Source: Leptoclinus maculatus
Lineage: Eukaryota > Chordata > Actinopteri > Perciformes > Stichaeidae
Direction of reading: 5' to 3'
DNA: 64,000 nt
Assembly (NCBI GenBank): GCA_032191485.1
Contig: JAVDOI010000019.1
Span: forward strand, 367,501-431,500
Positions 45,740 to 57,195 of this stretch are shown one piece after another. A program made the translations under genes and the position numbers. Position 1 is the stretch's first letter. Each line of letters starts with the position of its first letter. Under the pieces are notes generated by a model. The model searched no databases and was not told the origin of the DNA. It was given only the letters and a program-made list of their open reading frames with translations.

Positions 45740-46397
45740 ACCCAGTGGTGGGCCGTCGGGGCCAGCTAAGCCTTCTCTGCTGGCCTAAACAGAATCACAC
45801 AGTTATAGCTATTTTATAATTCAATAATTTTTCACAAATACACTACATGTATTATAATTATTTTTCCCATTATCTTATTTTCTCATTGCACAGCTCCTGT
45901 CTTCCTCTGTTGCTCTGCTTCCAGCCTGCAGCGCTGCTTCCAGCACAGCTTGTTTTAAGGAGAGCTTTTATCCAATCAGATTCAGCCCCTATGTCTCTAT
46001 GTAAGGAGAGAGGCCCGATGCCCGCTAGAGAGCCTTTGCAGTTTAGTAAATGGGGACGATATTGTTGACTGTCATAGTCTTCAACCAATCAGATCTTTAG
46101 TTTGACATGTTGGGCGTAATCAGTGGTACTCAGGTAGCCTCCTAAGTACGTCTGCATTAACTTGCGGCGTGATTGGTCAGTGGGCCAGCGTGACTTTTGT
46201 CAAACAGACAAGCAGATGTTAGTATTTAGTAAGAGTTCAGGTTGAAACATGTAAGAGAAGTTATGACATTGACATGACATTTTTAGCGTTTTGCTTGGTG
46301 TAGATTCTTTTTTTGTTTTACCTAGCTTTGTTTTTTTTAACACTCAATGGCTGAGTTACGGACTTTGTTAACAAAGAAAGGAGGATGGACTTTGTCT
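45740..46397 (+). mobile_element. DNA-transposon-like repeat, left part
   Basis: It starts CAGTGGTGGGCCGTCGGGGC and carries ATCCAATCAGATTC, CAACCAATCAGATC and GCGGCGTGATTGGTCAG modules that I associate with a widespread fish DNA repeat. Near its right edge is a short open start (ATGGCTGAGTTACGGACTTT). The piggyBac-like element inserts into it at TTAA. Its other terminus is not found, and the class is unassigned. Confidence 0.5.
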
Positions 46398-47802
46398 TTA
46401 ACCTTTTTGCCGCGAGTGCCCCATATATAACGTTTGCTAAACGAATAAAATGATATTTTATGACATATCATATACCTATATAACGATGAGATTCTGGCCG
46501 AAAAAAACATAGAATCATTTTACTCACTCAAAAAACAGTTATACACGAAGTAATTAAATATACCAGAAGTACTACTACATTTTTACGTATTTTTTCGCCA
46601 GGAAACAGCGAGCTACGCACTTCGTTTTCAGATACCAAGACAAAACTAACTGCGATCATGGCCGACCCGTAGATCAGAAAGCACGAGGACTCTACAGCGA
46701 ATCCACTCGTATCTTTCATATTCCTCTCCTTGAAACCATTAAAAACTTATAGCAAGAAAACCGACGAACAACGGCTCAACAGCTCCGCAAAATGTAAATG
46801 CTTCGTACCTTGAGATGATTTTCTTGAAGAAAAACGCTGGAAACTGCCGGTAATCCATTTCAAACGTGTCCGGGCATGTCCTCTCGTCTGTGTGTGTGTG
46901 TGTGTGTGTGTGAGAATGTGTTTCAGTGTGTTTGTGACGAAATGGCGGACTTTTACAATGCATGTATGACGAGATGGTCCGCCTTTTACTGTTGAGCCAA
47001 TGATTTTACTCTCGGGGGGGGGCTCGGCGCGCCTTTGGCTTTTTAGTGGCTAGAAAGTCAGTGAGTCATCTCAAGGAACTTCCTGGTGCATTCGTTTCAT
47101 TCTCCCGGTTCGAAAAAGTGGTCACATGACGAAAGTCCGCCAATCACAGGCCTTAGGAAGACCCACATACACACACACACAGAGACGAGAAAATTCCATG
47201 AAGGAGAATTATGAGAGCGTCAGAGAGCTCAAAATGGCTCACAATTGCTCAAAATGGCTCAAAATGATGCCAAACTGCTGTATGATGATGTCATTGAACA
47301 ATATTAGTGATAAACAATTGAAATATATAGTTATATAGTATATCAAATTAAAATAGAACAGCTGCAACAGCTGGTTGCAAAATGAGAATTTTGGCTTGAC
47401 CTCGCTTGATCTCGCATGATTTCTCCGTACTGAAGCCTTATAACGTGGGCCTGCTTCACTCAATTGAAGTAAAATCTGTTTTGTGGAGACTTCAAACATG
47501 TTGTGCTATGATTGTTGAGTATTTTAGGCTTCAATCTGCATTATTTCAAATAAATCAATCAATATCAATCAGGCGAACCTGAAATTTGTTTTCCATTTGA
47601 GCTGTGTTCCATCTTCATTTGGTATTAACCAGTAACATATACACAATATGTACACCTCTCATCAAAGCTCACCCACTTGAGTGTTATTAATAAATTGAAA
47701 TTATTCAAATGGACCTTGTAGTTAGAGAGTAAGGCCCCCTTTGAGTATGGGTATAGTATTTCCGAGCAGCAGCCAAAAAAGGCCTAGTGATAAAAGGGTT
47801 AA
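46398..47802 (+). mobile_element. piggyBac-like element (1,397 bp) with TTAA duplication
   Basis: TTAA at 46,398-46,401 and 47,799-47,802 bound a segment beginning CCTTTTTGCCGCGAGTGCC and ending GGCCTAGTGATAAAAGGG. The right end reverse-complemented begins CCCTTTTATCACTAGGCC, so the ends share a CC(C)TTTT start followed by a G/C-rich core, as in piggyBac superfamily ends. No transposase frame is present. It contains a (GT)n tract at about 46,889-46,911. A partial relative lies at 43,040-43,565. Confidence 0.7.
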
Positions 47803-48030
47803 GTGAAGGCAGCTGTGGTAACTGCTTTTTTTGTTTTTTACATCTGCAGTAGCGTTACTACTGTGTTCATTTTTCTATTGTGTCGTTTTTATGAATAATA
47901 TGAATGGCTCGTGCTCTAGCGCTGCAGTGTTGCTGGATTGATTTGTCATGTTTGACATTTTATGTTGTCATATAAATATATGTGACTTGGTTCTTGCGAG
48001 TTTGTTCTTGTCATTGTGTTAATTACATTG

Positions 48031-49136
48031 ATTCTGACTGGTGGATCACCCCTCACGGTTCGGATCACTTGTGAACCGCGGATCAATTGAGTATTTTTTT
48101 TCTTCTTTTTTTTACAGTGTAATCCTCATAGTGTGTAATACAGTTTTACTGCTGCTGTTCCTTTTCAAGTAACAAGTCCCCGAATATCAATGCAAAGTGT
48201 CAGTGAACAGATATAAAGCAGTAGTGTTCAGTGAACGGAGCAGGTTAGAAGCATTTAACGGTGAAAGTCACGGCGAGCGGAGGAACTTCAGAAGCCCCCG
48301 GCGTCATTTAAGTCACAAGTTTGGGATCATTTCGTCTTCCCTGTAAAGTATAATGACGGATAAGGGTGGTGGACAAAACCGTTACGGTATGTAGGCGTTA
48401 TTTAAAAAGAAAGACATACGACAAGGAAAAGACTGTGACCGCTTTCACCACGGCGGAGTGATTCATAGTCCGGTGCTGCAGACACGCCCCCTCTGTGAGA
48501 GTCACACAGACAGGTGCTGTAGACACGCCCCCTCTGTGAGAGTCACAGACACACACCTGGTGCAGGTGCTGACAGAAGCATCAGAGTGAAGCTAGACAGG
48601 CCCAGTAGTAACAGTCACTACAGAAAGGTCGACCCTCTCCCCAGACAATGGAGATATTCTCATCTTTTTGAAAATAATGTCACAGTAATGGTAAACATTA
48701 TTGTGTATTTGAATGACATAACCTGACAGGAAGTAAACACAGACCCAAGTTGTTGCCGAGCAGTTCAGTTCAGTTGAAACAGTGGAAGCTAGCTCACATA
48801 TTCTTTCAATATTGATCAAAGGACGAGGGCATCAACATACCTCATGTTGCACTTAAACTTAAACAGAATTGAATATTCTTGAATGTTTTAATTGTATTTA
48901 TTTATTTAATTTCAAATTGGACATCTTCAATATTTTAGTTTTTATGTAAGACTATAGCCCAAAGTTCTTTTCTTTAAGTGTTCTTGAAGTTCTTTAATTA
49001 ATAAATGGAAAGCAAAGTTATATTTGTCTCCTCCCCTTTTCTTTGTTTATCCGAAAAATGATCCGAACCGTGACTCAAGAACCGTGATCCGAACCGAACC
49101 GTGAGGTTTGTGATCCGTTGCACCCCTAATTCTGAC
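48031..49136 (+). mobile_element. hAT transposon (1,090 bp) with 8-bp target-site duplication
   Basis: The element spans 48,039-49,128 and is flanked by ATTCTGAC (48,031-48,038 and 49,129-49,136). The left end has GGATCACCCCTCACGGTTCGG and the right end CCGAACCGTGAGGTTTGTGATCC then GTTGCACCCCTA, forming inverted termini of a common fish hAT. The interior keeps a decayed BED region near 48,310-48,430 (SQVWDHFVFPVKYNDG then a stop). A roughly 41-bp tandem duplication lies at about 48,473-48,552. Confidence 0.9.
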
Positions 49137-49419
49137 TTGTCTTAATGATGAAGCATCCCGTCATCGTGGGGTTATTTCGGACATTTGATTCTCTGTTTGA
49201 ATCAGTAGGGAACAGCTAACTGCTGTTGTTTCCCCGCTAAGCTAGTTTAGCTTAGCCTCCCTGAACACATGCGGGGCCTCAACTGTTTTTTGTTATTGTT
49301 CCGGGTTCAAAAGGTCACACAGCCCGTTGTGAGCGCAGTCCACCGAAAACATTATATTTTCCGCAATTTTCAAACGTATTGTTCGGTTCGTAAGCCTCGT
49401 ACCGAACGGTTTAATATGA

Positions 49420-49815
49420 ATACGTGTATTGTTACACCCCTAGAAACAAATAATAACCATAGCTGTGGCATCATAATGACCTTATTAGGAGCTGGCTCAA
49501 GTGGAGGAAACAGTGCATTTGTTGGACTATTTTCAGTGGTGGATTAATCCACATTTGGAGCTCTAGTGAGGCAGCAGGGCGGTGTATGTGGGATTAAATT
49601 TAAATAAAACCGTGTGTTCATGATAATGAAGGAACATGTCATCCAGTGCAACAGTGTGGCTCACTCATGTGCTTTTAATAACTTTTGAACAACAATGGAG
49701 CTCCAAGGCACAGAGGAAGGAGACGTATCAGGCTTTGATACACACCCAGTACTTGTAAGGAGATACATTCACTGTTGGGTTGGTTCTGCAACAAAGTATT
49801 TATTACACTTTATTA
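49420..49815 (+). repeat. Non-coding MITE-like repeat
   Basis: GGAGGAAACAGTGCATTTGTTGG, GGTGGATTAATCCACATTTGG, GCGGTGTATGTGGGATTAAA, AAGGAACATGTCATCCAGTG and CAAGGCACAGAGGAAGGAGA follow the order of a common fish repeat. A partial inverse copy is at 57,061-57,190. Confidence 0.65.
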
Positions 49816-50220
49816 TTGAAACTATATTTAAACCTTGTAGTAAAATGGATTACCAGGACTGAGCTGGAAGAGTATCAGAGCAACATCAGATGTAATGGAT
49901 GTTAGTGGCAACCAAGCAGCAGACCAATACTCAATCAGCTTAATACTGCCGCTGATTGATCTCATGCCAATTCTGATCTATATAATCGCTCTGAACCGCT
50001 TCATTAGTCTCCTGTGCAAATCCGTGCATGCAGGGATCCATGAGAGCGAGTGTGTATTTTCTAAAGACCTCATTTGAAGAAGAAAGATTGGTTACATGAT
50101 TCCGATTATTTTCTGAGAAAGCTATGATGAATGAACTATGAGAAATTAGATAACAGTGAACAGAGCCGGCAGATAAACTGACGGAGGTTCAGTGATGTAA
50201 GAAGCAGATAATTCCTCTCT

Positions 50221-50258
<38 letters not shown>

Positions 50259-53145
50259 TTTTCCTGTCACACAGCAGCTGAGTAGTTCCCCTCATTTGTG
50301 ACTTTTCCACCGTTTGAACCAAGTGGCACCTCATTTCACATGATGACTGGTGGGACTTTCTGTTCGGTCCGAGGAGGCACAGCAGCTCCTGTGGTGTCAG
50401 CACACGATGGAAAACAACTGACTTTGCTTCACCATTGCCTCTAAAAGAGATGCCTGTATGCAGGCGAGGAAATGCAGCGACGCAGGGGCAGCGTTGGCTG
50501 GTTTCCGGTTCTGACTGTAACAGCAATATTTAAGTATCAATAATTCAACAAATATTAAAAATATGTTTATTTTTGGTTTGTTTGCTATCCCCTATTTTTC
50601 ATATGTTGAAACGGGGTTGCCACTGATTGCAACCAAAGGCCAATAATTGGTTGCCAATGCTTAACCCTTTTGGCGTAAATAATCCTAGATATAATAATAA
50701 TAATAATGTATAGTGTACAATCTTTGATTGTAATCAGCAGAAAGGGAACATGTGTACAGATAAGTGAATCTGTGGAAGAAACTGTCCCAGACAGGAAGAG
50801 TCACACCGAGGAGGGAACAGCATGAGATAGTAGACTCGATGAATGTTGTAGACTCACACAAAACTGGTGCGCGTGTGCGTGTGCGTGTGTGTGTGTGTGT
50901 GCGTGTGTGTGCGTGTTTGTGTGTGTGTGTGTGTGTGTGATAAAGATTAGCAGTATGAAATAGAACCTTAGAGTACTGTCCCTATCTGTGTGTGTAAGAA
51001 AGAGCAACACACACACACCTACCCAGAGTGTGCACTTCTACGTTTATTTTAGGAATTATCGAGCTCAACATTTTGAATCGAAACATGGCCGTTATAATCC
51101 AGTACAGATTTCAAGTATATACAAGGCCAACACCGCCATGATTAGGGATAAATAGCCCCCTGTTCTGTGTTCAAAACCTTTCTCAAAACAGTACCAAGGC
51201 ACTTTGGATGAAGCTATCCAACAAGCTGTTAGTGTAAAGCTCCCTGCTTTTCCTACGCTGTTTTGTGTGTAGGAGAGAGCTTATTAAGTCCTCTTATCTT
51301 GCTGTCTATATGCTGTGGTGGGGAAAAAATATCCTGTACCTGCTTTGTATGAGTCTTTTGCTGCTGAAATAAAGAATACCAAAGACCAGAGGTTCCCTTC
51401 AGTATATTTATTTTCTGCGCAGAAAAGGTTCAATCATCACATCAGAATGCGTACAGTCTCAGTGAGGAAGAACCTCGAAAAAAATGAACACGCTTTCTTT
51501 ATACAGAATGAGCAAAGGTGGGGGGAGATGGCCAATGTTACAGACATTTGGGTCTCAGACTTTGGGTCTCAGACTGATGGGAACAACAAGTGAAAACAAA
51601 CGGCCAGCAACCAAAACAAGCGGCCCGAAGGCTTTGGCACTGGAACATTCTCACAACACAGTTAGTTATCTATGTGAACAGGCAAGGGAGAATCCTTCTT
51701 TTACACAACAGAGACACGGTGAAGTTCAACAAAGTTCAGAGCAAAAGTACTTGCATGAATACAATATACTGAGTAGAAATATATACTAAGTAAGTAGACA
51801 TATATATATATACTGCGTACAAAAAATACCATTACAATGCTCATACAGTACCTCCATCAACAGAAAGATTAGCTGGTTTCTGTTCAGATGTAATCTAGAC
51901 ATTAACACCCTGTTTTCACTAAATATGTTTACAGTGTCCGAAAGGGGAACGCCACCAATTTGTATACATCACCATCAGTAAAATCCTCCCAGGGAGTAAT
52001 ACTCACCCTGTCATAACAGTTGTATAATGTCTTTTGTGCCTCTGGAGGAGCTTTGTCAAGTCTAAGAAAATAATCCCGGTGATGTCGTAACGACGTCATC
52101 AGGTTTAACTCTGCTCGGCCTCGGAGACTTATAGCGGAATGTCGGCATTACAAACTGGGGGCTTTGAGTTTGAAAGGAGTGGACTTTCACCAGGCAGGGC
52201 GGCTACAACACAATATGCTTTACAGTTTTACATTATTATGGAAAATGTACGATTCAGTGTGAAATATTTTAACTTTTTATTTATTGCTGGAACATTCAAT
52301 CAAATGGAAATATTTTAGATGTTTTGTGCATCGTTTTCAATGCAGTCTTCCCAAATTCTGCCTGACATTAGTTATTTTGGAAACACTGAGAAATGTGTGG
52401 CTTTGAACAAAGTTTGACTGCACAGCATGAGCATCTAATGATGGTGGGCCAGAAGTCAAGATATTCAAACAAGCACGAATTCCCATCCTCTCATTCATAC
52501 AGTTTGTCATATTCACATTATAAATGCAAACTTCCATCTCTGCTCTGTTTTATTGGAAAACATCAGGAGTTTGACTGAGATCTAAATATGATGTCAGAAA
52601 TGTTTGTTGCTGTGCAAATGCTGCTTGGTTTAACTCCGAAGGGTGTGCCGCTTAACACTAAACCACAAGCTAAATTCATTCAAAGCAGACGCTGACATGC
52701 ATCTTAACATTGTCATTGAAATAGCACTTTTTACTCCCTAAAGACAAAGTATTCATTTAAGTCTGATGAGGAGACAGAAAAGAATGTCACACTTTGCAGA
52801 TGATGACCCACAATTTATATCCAATATTCTGCTTGTCTACATTTTGTGACATTTTGCGACATTTTGCTTTGGCCTCCTTATTAGGGAATTTGACCTCTAT
52901 AATTGTACTGGTTGTTGGTGGTTCAGTGTCTATTAAAAAGTGCCCTTTCAGAATGCTGATACTCCATCTCATGTGTGTTGAGTCTTAAATGCCATGCGAT
53001 GCTTTGTTGTGATATCAATAGCGTGTGTTTCATGTTCACTCATTCTCATGCATTTATTAATCTGCTTTTCTGTGTGCATTTGTTTTGACATTGCGCTCTT
53101 CTTTGTTTTTTGCTCCATGTGTTTCTGCATGCGACTCGTCCATAG
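49816..53145. other. Distal part of intron 1, no genes
   Basis: It contains GT/AC tracts at 50,224-50,257 and 50,870-50,939 and otherwise unique AT-rich sequence. Short frames around 51,315-51,790 show no domain. Nothing else is supported. Confidence 0.4.
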
Positions 53146-53205
53146 CTTTGTACCAATGGCTAGAAGCAGACCGCCAAGGCCGGGATCCAGACACTGCAGC
53201 CACAG
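53146..53205 (+). CDS. dennd5b: DENND5B exon 2 (20-residue in-frame cassette)
   Basis: The exon is bounded by CCATAG| and |GTAAACG and is exactly 60 nt. In the phase left by exon 1 it encodes a junction Ala, then LYQWLEADRQGRDPDTAATG shared with the next exon. Because 60 is divisible by three, exon 1 can also join exon 3 directly (A-G-E-D-F). The related DENND5A carries a differently worded insertion at the same place (ALCQYIQ..). It follows the DEL motif, as expected. It is probably alternatively spliced, which is inferred from phase only. Confidence 0.8.
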
Positions 53206-55045
53206 GTAAACGCCACCAACTGTTCCAAATGTTCATCACGGTTCGCTACGCTGTCTGCATGCCCGCCTGCCCGCCTGCTTTTCCTCAGTCCTTTGATGAC
53301 TTGACAGAAAATACATGACTTGAGACACGACTTGGACGTTTTAGACTCTGGGCTTGACTTGAGACAGGAATACTCAAATGACTGTCTTTCTGTGTTCATT
53401 TTTGTTTATAAAGTTATACTTTTTTAAAATTTCATTACATTTATTTCATTTAATATCAATTATTATATTACATATTCAATTCCTTGTCATCGTTTTTGAA
53501 CAGGTTCAATAAATTGGCCAATAATATAGTTATTAGTCAAGTACTCATACCTTGTTATTTCTCTTCATAAAGACAGGATACTGCAGGTCAGACTGCAGGA
53601 TCTAGTGAGGGACAAAGTGACGTGACCTCGGACTTGACTGGCCTTAACTAAAGACGTGACTTGATTTGACATAAACTTTGACTTGAAATAAGTTGGCCAA
53701 GAAAAAACGATTTGAGTCGCATGTCTGGTTTGAACCTATTTTTGTCTCATATGGCACTGGGTCCATTCTTGTCTGTGACCATTAGAAAGCCCAAACTTTT
53801 AAGGCCTGGGTTAAAACTCATGATGTTTTGAAATATGCAACTGCATGTCATTAGAATTGCACTCTTAAACACCCTGCAATTAACCGAAAGGTTGCACGCA
53901 AATTAGTTCAATGAAAACAGTTTAGGGTTGGGGTTTGATAGCATTTAATTATATCTAAATCCAGTATCGATTCTGCTTATCAATATGAAATAATTTCAAA
54001 TTACTGATTGAATCCATAGTCTGTTAGCTTTCCATATTTCTAAGTGATAAACTAAATCTCAAGATTCAGTTTAGAGCAGTAATCCCCTTTTTTGTTTTCT
54101 TACTGATTTTCCGCCCCCAAACAAACGACCTTCTGCCGTGTACACACGTACATGTACACCTAGAAATGTACACGTAGCGACAAAAGTGGTCCAAGTACTG
54201 GTCCTTGTGGAACACCACATTTACCCTGAGATGTCATGATAACTACTTTTGTGGGGCGATATGTTGTCCCAGAAATAATTACGGTTAGAGATATTATTTT
54301 CATTTTAAGATAATTTTATGCCACTGATATGATAATAATGCAAACACTGTTTCAAAGGGCAATGCTCTTTTAATTCTAAAGAATATTCAGACAGTGGAAT
54401 TCAAATGTGAAAGAAAAATTTGAATATTCTAAATAAATAAAACATCAATAGAATAAAACCACAAAACCAAAACATTTTTAAAAAATGTGTAATGTCTGCA
54501 CAATGTCCAATTCTTAGAAGGGTACGTAATACTCTGCTGTTTATTCTGGCATCATGCTTGCTAAAATGTTGGTGACGTCATGACCATATATGGTACGATA
54601 AGTCGATAACGTAATTATCTGACAGGCCTCAATGTTACTAACTGTAACTGTATAATGAAAAGTATTTATTAACAATATAATAATATAAACAAAATAATAA
54701 ACAAAAATAATAAAATTAAATAAATGTTAGTTTTCCCTATTGTACCGAAAACGTACTGAACCGTGACCCAAAAACCGAGTGAATTGTGTGTACCTTTACT
54801 GATTGATTCAAGCTCTCCATGTTATACATTACATTATCTGTCTTTATTTACAGTATTATACTTGTAGAACTAGGTGAAGTGAACTTGCTATCCATGATTT
54901 GATTTTGAGAGATATTCAATTAAAACCCCATTTATTTACCTCATAGAGAAATCCCTTCAGTCTTCATTATATTTGTGTTAGGCTGACATCACGTCTATGG
55001 TCTCCACCACTTCTACCTGGATTACTTCCATCGTTACATTTCATC
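53206..55045. other. DENND5B intron 2, proximal part
   Basis: AT-rich sequence without a recognisable gene or element. Confidence 0.4.
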
Positions 55046-55644
55046 CTCTAAGCCAGTGATTCTCAACTGGTGGGTCGCAGACCCATTTTCAGTGGGTCTC
55101 GGGCCTTTGCCTGAAAAAATGAATACATTTTAAAAATCCTGTGCTTTTATTTTGAAAGGGATTTTTTATGCAGCGGAGTTATTCACACTTCTTAACAGTA
55201 TTTGGCGTTAATGCTTTGTAATGCTAATATACACCCGCCATTTCACAGTATAGAAGAACACCCACAAAGTTTGTTTTCATATGCTAATTGAGCGAAACGC
55301 AAGTACGACACCGACTACATGAGACATGGATTTTCTTACATTGAGGAAAAAAGAGGGCAAAAACCTCAGTGTGTTTTGTGCAGCGAGGTTCTGGCAAAAG
55401 CCGCATGAAGCCATTTTACTCGTTTACGTGAAACATGTGTGGGACGGGGACTTACAGGAACAATTTCTCTACACAAGAGAGCTCCCTACTACTACGACTG
55501 CAGAGGACATTTTCAGCTCAGGTTCAAACTGCACCATCTTTTCATTAAATACATTTGAAAAGTGGAAAATTTGGGTCGCGGCTTGTCATTAAAGGGTGAT
55601 GGTGGGTCCCGCAGCCAGACCAGTTGAGAACCACTGCTCTAAGC
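55046..55644 (+). mobile_element. hAT (Charlie-like) element (583 bp) with perfect 8-bp target-site duplication
   Basis: The element spans 55,054-55,636. Ends are CAGTGATTCTCAACTGGTGG and CCAGTTGAGAACCACTG, the well-known Charlie-like inverted terminus. CTCTAAGC is duplicated at 55,046-55,053 and 55,637-55,644. It contains a collapsed transposase frame of 88 codons and is non-autonomous. Located in DENND5B intron 2. Confidence 0.92.
55326..55592 (+). pseudogene. Collapsed hAT transposase (N-terminus fused to a mid segment)
   Basis: The ATG-initiated frame begins with a degenerate zinc-finger lead (LSVFCAARFWQKPHEA), then jumps directly to VWDGDLQEQFLYTRELPTTT and AEDIF. The latter is the start of the core of ZBED5/FAM200-like transposases, normally well over 100 residues downstream. 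An internal deletion that preserved the frame explains this. The frame ends without the catalytic residues. Confidence 0.75.
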
Positions 55645-56050
55645 CACCCTCTTTGCTTCATTTCCTTTCTTCATTGTACAGTATTTGGGTCAAATTTTGT
55701 CTGAGCTTGTTTTCCAAATCAGTCTTTTTTTATCTTCTGCCCCTCTCTTCATCCAAACTCTCGTGAAAGAAATGCAGTCGTCCTGTTTCCCTGCCTCCAG
55801 GTTATTGTTGTGTTGTTTTCTGTCTGTCCCTGCTTGCAGACTGGAGTTTGGCGAGTTAATAAAAGTAAAGGATGGAGGGCTTAATCAGAGCGAGGCTCTT
55901 CTTTTCTCTTTCTTCCCCTCTTCATCTTTTCCCTGTCATTTTCTGTTTGTCGTGGTCTAAAGGAGCTTCAGAGAAGACACAAAGCCCCGGACCTCCTGGG
56001 TCACATAGCCAACTAGTGAAACCATGATGTGTGTGTGTGCTCTCTCTGTC
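55645..56050. other. Intron 2 spacer
   Basis: No gene or known repeat is supported. Pyrimidine-rich sequence near 55,900 precedes the minisatellite. Confidence 0.4.
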
Positions 56051-56130
56051 TGTCTCTCTTTCTCTCTCTCTGTCTCTCTTTCTCTCTCTCTGTCTCTCTT
56101 TCTCTCTCTCTGTCTCTCTTTCTCTCTCTC
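56051..56130. repeat. Perfect four-copy 20-bp pyrimidine minisatellite
   Basis: TGTCTCTCTTTCTCTCTCTC occurs four times without change, flanked by further CT-rich sequence (56,030-56,165). A homopurine/homopyrimidine mirror-like tract of this kind can adopt triplex DNA, though no role is implied. Confidence 0.95.
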
Positions 56131-56879
56131 TGTCTCTGTCTCTCTGTCTCATTCTCGCTCTCAATGTAGTTCAGTGAGAAACATTGAATGTTAACATGGT
56201 TGTGTTCATTCACGAGAAAGCTCCACAGGGTCCAAAATGTTTGTCATTGTCAACAAATCCCTGATGCAGAGCCACACTAATACGTTTTAAAACAAAAACG
56301 ATCTCCATCCAGACTAAAACGCCTGAAAACGAATATCACGTGACTATGCCGGTGTAAACAGGAAGTAGATTGGTTGCTTAGTTAAAAAGAAAATACGACG
56401 GAGTAATAAAGCAGTCTTTAATAATGAAAGGTAGTGCTTGATACTTAAGATCTAACTCTAAAATCTTTCTTATTTTAATTTATTTCAAAATGAACAGTTA
56501 CACACACTGGTTTACTAGATTATGATCCATAAATGTGGTCATCACACGTCTCTCACTCGTTTCCTCTCGGTTTCATTGGTGTCTGTTCTCACTCGTAGCT
56601 CTGCTGGTGGCTGAAGTCTCCGTCGTACTGGAGAGCAATCAATGTTTTGTTCCTTTACAGTTTATGAGTCTGGACTTCACAATAGTTGTGCAGAACAAAA
56701 TAAGCATTAATAAGAAAAGGAAAGTCCTCCGTTTTGTGTCCGTCCTCCTCAAAACCGCAAACTGTGACTTCAGACTGTAGATCTGATAACGCCGCTCACT
56801 AATCGCTCGAAGAAAAGTACAAAATGATCAGATTTTTAATGTGAATATGTTCTGGTTTCTTTACTCCTCCACGACGGTA

Positions 56880-57195
56880 AACTGAATGTCTTTGAAAAGT
56901 CTTTAAAAGCAAGCCATTGGAGGACGTCATTTTGGGCTTTGGGAAACACTGACCAACATTTTTCACCATTTTCTGACATTCTATAATCCGAACAACTAAT
57001 CAATTAGTCGAGAAATTAATCAACAGATTAATCGACAATGAAAGAAAGTTGCAGCCCTTCTATGAACACACACTGTAGTTTATTTTCCCACATACACCGT
57101 CTTGCTGCCAGAAATACTTGCTAGAGCACCAAATGTGGATTAATCCTCTGCCGAAAATAGTCCCCAACAAATGAACCGTTTCCTCCTGTTTGAGT
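56880..57195 (-). mobile_element. hAT-derived MITE, antisense, fused to another repeat
   Basis: AAAGCAAGCCATTGGAGGACG, GGGCTTTGGGAAACACTGACC, ATTAGTCGAGAAATTAATCAAC and a right end AAAGTTGCAGCCCTT are the reverse complement of the MITE family seen at 22,576 and 42,130. Right after it (57,061-57,190) comes an inverse copy of the repeat at 49,490-49,640. Confidence 0.75.

Noticed and set aside
51100..51420. Possible solo LTR (a polyadenylation-like AATAAAG and CT-rich context near 51,370)
   Set aside because: I could not find TG..CA ends, a target duplication, a primer-binding site or any retroviral coding sequence. The evidence is too weak.
55922..56213. Arg/Glu-rich frames on the minus strand
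   Set aside because: Artifact of the CT-rich minisatellite.
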